Source: Platycnemis pennipes (lineage: Eukaryota; Arthropoda; Insecta; Odonata; Platycnemididae). Taken from it: a DNA stretch of 64,000 nucleotides. The stretch lies in the NCBI GenBank assembly GCA_933228895.1, contig OW121846.1:42240107-42304106 (forward strand). The letters run 5' to 3'. This document shows, piece after piece, positions 56,900 to 64,000 of the stretch. The notes under the pieces were generated by a model. That model saw nothing but the letters and a program-made list of their open reading frames with translations, was not told the DNA's origin and made no database searches. Numbering within the stretch: position 1 is the first letter of the stretch; every line of letters begins with the position of its first letter. The translations under genes and the position numbers were made by a program.

Positions 56900-57645
56900 A
56901 TATTTATTTCATAAATTCCTGCCATAATATGATTTCTGATGTGATGAAAATATTTGAGTACACGATGATGAGAATTTTGCCGTTAATTTTGCACTTTTGT
57001 TAGTGTCTAATTAGACAATAGGGTTTCGCATATCCCACGACGGGGTTTATTTTTTTCCTGGCGAAAAAATTAGGAGTTGGCCGAGCTATACGATCTATCC
57101 AGAACATCGCGACTTCAAATTCCCTCCTCGAGAATCGTTGAATGAGCGAGGCGTATTTCTGGTCGGGAAACACTTCATGCGGTTCCGTGAAAATGTTTAT
57201 GCGAGCCATCGATTCGGAGGACGTAACTGCTTCAATTGCGCGGTAAAACGTCAAAACTCACTCAAATATCCTTTCCATACACTTTTTCCATTGGAACAAG
57301 AAGGTTGAAAGTTGCAAATGGAAGTGTGAAGCACGGCGTGGAATATTTACGGATATATGATAATACGGAGGTGAAGTAAGAAGACACGCGAACCAACCGG
57401 GGGGCGTATATTTTCTCCCAGATAAAGTGACTACCGGCAACAAGGGTAATATAAAAGATTTGATCCACACTTTCAGGTAGGAGGCCACGTTGGAAAACAA
57501 CGGATTGATTCGTAGTCCGTACTCAGTCATTGTCCGCCTATGGCTCAGCCCACTTAGCGACTTATTTCCAACGGAATTGGTTAGAGCTGATGGATAGATT
57601 TTGCAACATTTTTTTTAAATTCTCCATTGCCAATTGCCATTTTCA
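56900..57645. other. No feature identified
   Basis: Mixed composition. Minus-strand frames at 57000-57254 and 57258-57530 have no recognised domain. Confidence 0.45.
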
Positions 57646-57649
57646 GGGG

Positions 57650-58735
57650 CTTGCAAGACCTAGAGAATTGATTTCAATCAATAAGGTGGTAAAAATTAAG
57701 CTCCGTTTATTTGCCGATGACGATTTGTGTACAGGGAAATTCTATGCCCAAATGATCAAGAATATTAAAATGATGACCTACAAGCAATTGAAAGTTGGTG
57801 TGATACATGGCAGTTAGAATTGAATTTTTAAAAATGTCTAGGCAGTGAATGCAGGCTAGGCAGGCAATGAATTTTTGGATAAAGAATAGCTCTCCTCCTA
57901 GCACTTACCAAATAAGTAACAATGAATTAAAAAACGTGGAATACATTAGTATCTGGGAATAAGACTGACACATGATCTCTCCTGGGGTGAAAACGTGCGT
58001 GAAATAATGAGTCAATCGAATCGTTAACTGGAATTCATCAAAAGAGTACTGGGTAAATGCGACGATCATGTCCGAGAAATCAGCTACTTTTCCCTTGTTA
58101 GACCTCATTTGGAATATGCTGCCAGTGTATGGGATTCCTAAGAAATAAGGCTAGCTGATGAACTTGAACGTATGAAGCGAAGATCGGCAAGATTTGTAAA
58201 GGGACGGTACGATAACCGAATTAGCGTAACCAGTCTATTAAATGAATTAAATTGGGAATCATTGTCAGATCGCTGGTTGAAATTTAGACTTAATCTCTTA
58301 AATAAATTCCAAGACCATATTTTCAGTGATGATGTTAAAAATATTTTGCGGACCCCAACTTACTATGGTAGACTGGACCATAGTCACAAAATTAGATAAA
58401 TTGATTGCCGAACTGACATATTCAAAATGTCCTTTTTTCCTCGTACTATTAGGGATATAAATAACGGTAAATATATCCAGTACGAGTGTAGCAATGGATA
58501 ACATTTATAGCTGCATGTTGGTATAAGGACTTATAGCCAACCCAACTAACGGCATGTTTTTGCATGTATGTTTTGCTATTTTTATCTTTTTTTATTTAGC
58601 GTAGTTTTGAAAAATACCTATACAAGTACTAATCCTTTTTTTATGCATGATATGTAGTGCATGTTTGGTGAGAGTTCACCCCCTACCACACACTTTTATG
58701 GTGGCTTGCAGGGTATTATGTAGATGTAGATGAAT
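57650..58735 (+). mobile_element. CR1/L2-like LINE 3' copy
   Basis: Starts within the RT near the catalytic box, read as LRLFADDDLCTGKFYAQMIK with the two FADD aspartates intact. The C-terminal region follows in broken frames (SYFSLVRPHLEYAASVW, RRSARFVKGRYDNRISV, LLNELNWESLSDRWLKFRL). The usual 3' end follows (ACCCCCTACCACACACTTTT, GTGGCTTGCAGGGTATTATG) with tail ATGTAGATGTAGATG. It is close to the 46-kb copy at nucleotide level and inactive because of frameshifts and 5' truncation. Confidence 0.9.
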
Positions 58736-58797
58736 TCACCCCCTGCCACACACCTTTACGGCGGCTTAAATGGTATTATGTAGATGTAGTTGTAGAG
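58736..58797 (+). mobile_element. Second LINE 3' end in tandem
   Basis: TTCACCCCCTGCCACACACC, then TTTACGGCGGCTTAAATGGT and ATGTAGATGTAGTTG repeat the LINE 3' terminus directly after the tail of the preceding copy. It is either a very short insertion into the tail or a tandem duplication. Confidence 0.8.
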
Positions 58798-58809
58798 AGC
58801 GGCAATAAA

Positions 58810-59710
58810 TTGATGAAACAATGGCCGAACAATGAGCAGGTGTGGACAGAATGCTGAGTTATTGGTTTTTCGTTTTTACTATGAGACTTTTGAAATGGTT
58901 TGGAGACATATTTAGAGCTTATTCACCTTAAGAGATAATGAGCTTATTGAAAATGATTTGGTTCCTCCTCCTTGAATTTTCATGCCCATCACACCGTTAT
59001 CCCGCAAATCGTCCATCCCAACCCAACCTTTCGAAGCCCCAGTGAGTGGCCTTCGTGGTTTACCTCACTTCTCCAAATAACCTTGCCACAGCAGAATGAA
59101 TCACACCACATTTTGTTTTTTTTCTCAACTGCGCACTATTTCGCCTATCCTGCTCTCCGCTTCCAGGAAATGCTTCACACACTGACTCACGGTAAAATAG
59201 TTAGGCATTAGCTGTTCCTTGTACCCTGTGACGTCAAAATTGAGATTTTTAATCTAAACACATTACCAAGGCAGATACTTGACTGTATTTTAATCAAATG
59301 TACATTAACATAGTTGAGAAATAATAAACATGAATTAACAGACTAACAAAAGGCCCAATTACAATGTAAAATTTTAAATACGAGGTTCAGTAGCCTCGAT
59401 AAAATATAGTCATAATAAATTTTCGGTGATGATCGAATGGAAACAAAATGTTATTAATGACGCAGCGCTTGCGCATGAAAAACTGAACTGCAGATGAAGC
59501 CAATGACGGGTCAGGAAGGCATGAGATGCAATTGAGTGCGCTATATATCCCTGACTAACAATTACCGAGTGAACAAAGAGGACATTATGGCAGTAAAATG
59601 CTCCAAACTAAATAAACACTGTGTCCATGTTTGTTGTTATAACGTAACATGATCATCTTTGTTCCCTTAACGCAATTCACGCACAAGCGTAAGTATCTCG
59701 CTACCTACAT
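58810..59710. other. No feature identified
   Basis: AT-rich. The plus-strand frame at 58972-59211 has no domain. Confidence 0.45.
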
Positions 59711-59717
59711 CAAGCCA

Positions 59718-59910
59718 GACGTGGTAGTCGAGTCGGTTCCGCTCCAGACTTTCAACCTTTGGGTTCGAATCCCACCACGGAAAAGGGTGTTGTATTAGTC
59801 TTAGGAAATTACTTTGCTTTCACATTGGTCAGACGGTAGTCTATAGTAGTTGGAGCACCTTAAAACTTGGTCAACTACTTCCTAGAGAAACTTTTCCGTC
59901 TGCACAGGTA
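59718..59910 (+). mobile_element. tRNA-derived SINE, fourth type
   Basis: GACGTGGTAGTCGAGTCGGT (A-box-like) and TTTGGGTTCGAATCCCACC (excellent B box) form a tRNA-like head. The body is T-rich and does not match type A. It does not close as a functional tRNA cloverleaf by eye. Confidence 0.6.
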
Positions 59911-61810
59911 CATACTGTACGCTGGACCAAGCATAATAAAAAATGATGGCTCGATAAGTTTTTTGTAGTCTCTTTGTTATTTATGTTAACTCGCCCTGAT
60001 CCTGAAAAAAGCTTTTGTTTTGAAACAACGCAAAAATATAAAAATATTTATTCATTTGGGTGACTGGGAGATATTAAATAGGGCTATGAATGAATATCAC
60101 TCTTTTCCTGCATGTCACCGAAATGTTTATTTTCAATGAGACAGCCATTGAATTGGAAAGATATTATTTTTCACTGCTCACTTTGACTCAGCTGTCTACC
60201 CTACAGTTACAGTTTTGCAAGGGCTCAATGCTACACAACAGTCCCATGCAGTCAAAAAAATTTCTACGCCAGCATGTAAACAGATGAGTAGGCGTTTGCA
60301 CAATTTTTCAGTATTAGTGACATATATCAGTATCATCAGTTCAATTATAGATTAGTTCCCGTCAACTGTGATATTTTAATTACTAGGGTATTTTTCTCGG
60401 TGGAGCTTTCATGTATCGATAAATATTTCAAGTTAAACTATTTTTGTTAGCTTTTAATATCAAAATAATATTGTTATTAAAGTGCAATTTTCCTCGTGGA
60501 GGATATTTTGTAATTCGACACATGATAATGGCAATTAGAACCTCACCTGCGCATTATCACTGGCATAAGGCAAATCAATAAATGCATGGTTCTCAGCTGA
60601 GCTTTCCTAGGATGAAGTGTCACTTATTTCTAGAATAGTAAGACTGAATGAGTGTCCACACCTATTCACTTCCAATCTTGCAGCCACCCATTCCTTCAAA
60701 CTCACGCAAGGCCAGGTAAGGACTATAAAGACCAAAACCGACGGAGACTGCTCATTTCACCTTTTCAGTAAACCATTACGTGCCGATCGGATTAAACATC
60801 TTAAAGCTGAATAATAGCAACCGCCGTCAAGCAAACGCATCTCACACAATACGTCCTCGATCACACGTTATGATTATAGCTCAAGTTGAAGTTCGCAGTG
60901 ATGGCAATAGGTGCTTTGATGTTGGGTTGAATGGGAGTGGAGCCCCGGATTGGGAGAGGATTAACCCCGGGGTACTAAGTCTTCGGCATGTGATACAAAA
61001 AATGGAGTTGAGCACGGAGAAGAGACGTGCCACGGCTGTTGTGAAACGACCTGCCTCACACTCCCCGCTTGTGCGATAATCTCTAGAGCGCTCCCATCCC
61101 ATCCTAACGCACGTCGCAAATAAATTAGCGGTGGAGGAACAATGCGTCCCGACAAAGGTGTGTACCCCTTTTCTTACGGCCATAAAATTCAGAGAGCACC
61201 CACACCGATGCGAAACGACTATTTTATGGGCTAGGAAACGTGTACTCCTTGAATCAAATTTGTAGAAATCAACCCACCTTATGGCAAGGATTTTGATGAT
61301 CCCATTGGAACGTCTCGGGGAACGCACGCGTCTCGTTTCGAGCTGAACTTCTACTCCAACGAGGCCAAAAGTTTTGAGGCTATATACACCATTTACGTTT
61401 ATAGCTTGAAAAAACTTTCCATCCATCATGCTTGCTAAATGATCCACATGAATGAACGCTCTTTGTCTGCGCCACATTAGGCGTAACGGTAACGTTCACT
61501 TGAATATGAGTGAATCGGGTTTCCAGTCACCTGGCGTTTGCTCCCTTATACACCCACTGTTCAGAGCGCCGGCTAGCTAGACATGGGTATATAAGATTTT
61601 CTCGGTAAAAATATTCCTCCCCAAACGATAATATTTTCTCAACAGCACAAAAGGCTGGTTTCGCACCGCATTTCGAATTGAACGTATTTCACCCAGCGAA
61701 TGGCCTTCTTGCTACTTTTAAAATATTAGGTATCTTCCAAGTACGATGAATCTTTGAATTAGAGGATGATGCTGGCATATTTAAAAATTATTCCAAGTTC
61801 ATCAAGGTCA
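59911..61810. other. No gene supported, long minus-strand frame
   Basis: A minus-strand open frame of 198 codons (60881-61477) is the longest here. It lies in a locally GC-richer patch, its composition shows no domain or membrane pattern, and it overlaps other open frames. The rest is AT-rich without features. Confidence 0.4.
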
Positions 61811-61814
61811 AATT

Positions 61815-62350
61815 GCTGTGTTGACTAGAATACTGGCCTCCCATTCCCAGGGCTTGGATTTGTTACTCAGCTTTGGCCAAGATATTCCAGCGGGATTTAA
61901 ATTAATAACAACCAGTCAATTTATAGAACAGCAGTCCAAATGACTGTTTTATGAAAATGAAATAAAAACTGAAAATTAGTATGCCTACAGTTTCCTGAAT
62001 TTAATAATTAAATAAGCAGTAAAAGTGTCACGCTAGATAATTATGTAAACAGAATGGTTTTTGAACTTCAATGGAAATATTATTCGACAATCTTAGCGTA
62101 AAGTTAGGTAACAGGTAATAAAGATAGGTATCGGTTCCGGAAAACCGGTGCGAACTGAAAAAATCCGACACTTGGCTATATTATATTTTATAACATTAAT
62201 ATTCAGGTGCCTATTTGAATGTGGTGCATAGTGCGCTTCAAGTTCAAAGATTCATCCGTCGGATGGGATGTTAAACCGTAGACACCCAGGTAGTTTTCAT
62301 TCAGATTAGGCTAGTGGTGACGCCAAATTTCGCTCCTACCTTCCTACTTT
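61815..62350 (+). mobile_element. SINE type A, rearranged copy
   Basis: A head-like stretch GTGTTGACTAGAATACTGGC and CCCATTCCCAGGGCTTGGAT at 61822-61865, and a body piece CATCCGTCGGATGGGATGTT with GTAGACACCCAGGTAG at 62250-62300. They are separated by about 330 bp of AT-rich sequence, so the SINE was interrupted or two partial copies are present. Confidence 0.55.
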
Positions 62351-63132
62351 ACCTGAAAATTTGTTTTTCGTACCCAATTACCATATATACTACTACCTAT
62401 ATTGTCCTAACAAATTTAATTCTAGGAATTAGAACATCCCACTCAGCTCAATACTATTTCAAACGTTTGGGACATATCTAATTAAGATTTTGACCCCTAA
62501 GATGATTCCCGCGGGGGGAAATAGGACACTGATAGCATTTATATATCGTCATCCACCGGAAATGGAGACTCACTTCCATGAAGGAATGGTGACGATGCAA
62601 TTGCGTGTCTACGAAGGCAAAGACAGACAGAGGGAGGAAAAAACGAAGGTAAAATTTCCGCACCGATGGAATCAACGGTCTATATCCATTCCATGGTCCC
62701 TTAGATCGCATGATCTCGCCGCATTGGACCTTCAACGGAGGCGATGACAAAGACACTCTTGAAATGCGCAAGAAATGCCTATTCCGGATCCTCCCATCCT
62801 AATGCACCAGTTCTTATCCCGACGTTCCTGGGGAGTCAGGTGGTCCAGATGGTTGGGGAGCAAGAAATATTGACTCGGTCCATTGCCGGCAAAGTTGAAT
62901 GGCGAAGTTCATTACTAACATGTACCTCTGTAACCTACCCCGGGCTCTCTACACAAAGGTCGTGTATTACTGTCACATAAACTCTTGTTAGCGGCCGCAC
63001 ACCAAATAAGTCTACCATATTCTCCTAGAAAACATTTCTCTCATTTCATGGATTCCACCAATACTACGTGGAAAAACCATTCCCAGTAGACAAGCGAAAT
63101 TAACACTAAAGAGTTCGTTTTATTTAAATAAA
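62351..63132. other. No feature identified
   Basis: Overlapping open frames on both strands at 62478-62980 without domains. Otherwise unremarkable. Confidence 0.4.
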
Positions 63133-63327
63133 TTATTTTATTCTGCTGCCTTCAGAAGTCGAACTTAATAACTTATCAGGATTCGATTGTAGTTCCTTAG
63201 CTGTTAAATAAGTAAGTGTTGCACATTGTAATATTTCTTCTGATGCTTTGAACTTAGTTTTTAATATATCGCTTTTAAATTTTTTGTGCGTAACCAAGGC
63301 CAGATTCCTACAAATGCTACAGTGCAT
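63133..63327 (-). CDS. Candidate terminal exon of a host gene, weak
   Basis: On the minus strand an open frame reads ICRNLALVTHKKFKSDILKT, then KASEEILQCATLTYLTAKEL, and stops after SEGSRIK. Directly after the stop, AATAAA occurs twice within 30 bp, as at the 3' end of a gene. A pyrimidine-containing stretch with TAG lies just before the CATTTGTAGG start of this block and could be a splice acceptor. The segment does not match any repeat elsewhere in the window. I do not recognise the protein. It could also be an unrecognised retrotransposon end or chance. Confidence 0.25.
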   Translation of the reverse strand: MHCSICRNLALVTHKKFKSDILKTKFKASEEILQCATLTYLTAKELQSNPDKLLSSTSEGSRIK

Positions 63328-63329
63328 TA

Positions 63330-64000
63330 GAACTAGTCCAAATAATTTATATTAGGTATTAAGAAAAGAATTTAGATGCTCTAGCCTGAACTGTCATACT
63401 TACTTCAAACACTGAATTTTCCTATAAAATACAGGTTCTAATCGTAATTTGTCATCACGCTGACAGGCAGTGCCTGCATAAATTCCACACAAAAATTTAT
63501 GTAACAAGTGAAAAATGCAAATGAATGTCAAAATAAATAGTGTTTCAGATATACATATTTAGTCTCATTAAGATTACAAAGTATGCATAAAATCTACACT
63601 ACCTTTCCCTTAGATTCGGTCTAATCTATTATTACCCCTTAATGTAACAAGAAATAAATGACTTTTTCAACGTTTTTGGTTTTACCGTCTCTTTAATTTA
63701 ATTCCATGACTTGACCCATTCATGGGCACAACGAAAGTCTTGATATGGGTTTAGGGTTTCGAATACAGACTACAGGCATGATTTTAGCAGCGTGTCATGG
63801 ATGCGTGGAATAGTGCAGGCTTTTAGGGTATACGATGTAAACCGTCAGTCTGTTGCGGGCGCCTGGAAAGGTCGTGAAAAACGAAGCCATTTTGGGCCAC
63901 GTTGTATTGTTTTCTCATTCATTTCCGTGTTATTGACGGGTTACCCTTGCTGGAGCTAGAGTACATAATTGTAAATGCTGAGCGTTTACATGAATGGAAA
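63330..64000. other. No feature identified
   Basis: AT-rich to the end of the window. AATAAA near 63652 on the plus strand is isolated. Nothing else is supported. Confidence 0.45.

Noticed and set aside
59718..59790. Possible tRNA gene with a good B box
   Set aside because: The A and B boxes are present, but paired acceptor and anticodon stems could not be found and a non-tRNA body follows. Read as a SINE head.
60881..61477. 198-codon minus-strand open frame
   Set aside because: No recognisable domain, no supporting splice or polyadenylation signals, and an overlapping alternative frame. Not enough to call a gene.

Overview
The window looks like intergenic or intronic nuclear DNA from an arthropod, most likely an insect. 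It is AT-rich, has no operon-like gene packing, and is built almost entirely of decayed transposons of typically animal families: CR1/L2-like and RTE-like LINEs, a Penelope-like element, PIF-Harbinger, piggyBac, tRNA-derived SINEs, and a divergent satellite. A few short CpG-rich islands interrupt the AT-rich background. The species cannot be fixed from the sequence alone. No intact protein-coding gene was found. Most open frames of 60-150 codons are chance frames in repeats or in GC-rich patches.

Layout. Positions 1-6269, 9321-10788 and 18092-25975 are one large satellite. Its monomer of about 400 bp is itself three related subunits (about 131, 126 and 143 bp) sharing a core like TCCATCGTTGGTCAGCGC. 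Block 3 has a further higher-order period near 1.59 kb. Two insertions split the satellite. The first is a dead piggyBac copy (6270-9320). The second is a nested stack at 10789-18091: a CR1/L2-like LINE entered the satellite (candidate duplication GTACATG), a PIF-Harbinger transposon (11831-17786, candidate duplication CCAGA) entered the LINE, and a third element with about 115-bp inverted repeats (11864-14153) entered the Harbinger. This innermost element carries a decayed conserved arthropod protein of unknown function.

25976-42660 holds a possible second fragment of that unknown protein, a GIY-YIG endonuclease fragment, two minus-strand RTE-like LINE remnants, several plus-strand LINE 3' ends, a Penelope-like reverse transcriptase remnant, a foldback element with arms of about 670 bp (33611-35454), and SINE copies. 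42660-64000 holds CpG-rich islands (43.3, 45.3, 49.9, 52.1 and 54.0 kb), two more LINE copies (46065-47680 and 57650-58735), a 720-bp segment that is the inverted copy of one at 36 kb, MITEs with poly(C) tracts, several SINE types, and one weak candidate for a host terminal exon on the minus strand at 63.1-63.3 kb.

The part most worth pursuing is 10.8-18.1 kb. It holds a two-gene Harbinger with dense palindromic subterminal motifs, and inside it an inverted-repeat element carrying the unknown protein, which I cannot place in a transposon superfamily. All reading frames there are broken, so these are fossils, but they are readable enough to seed searches for intact relatives.
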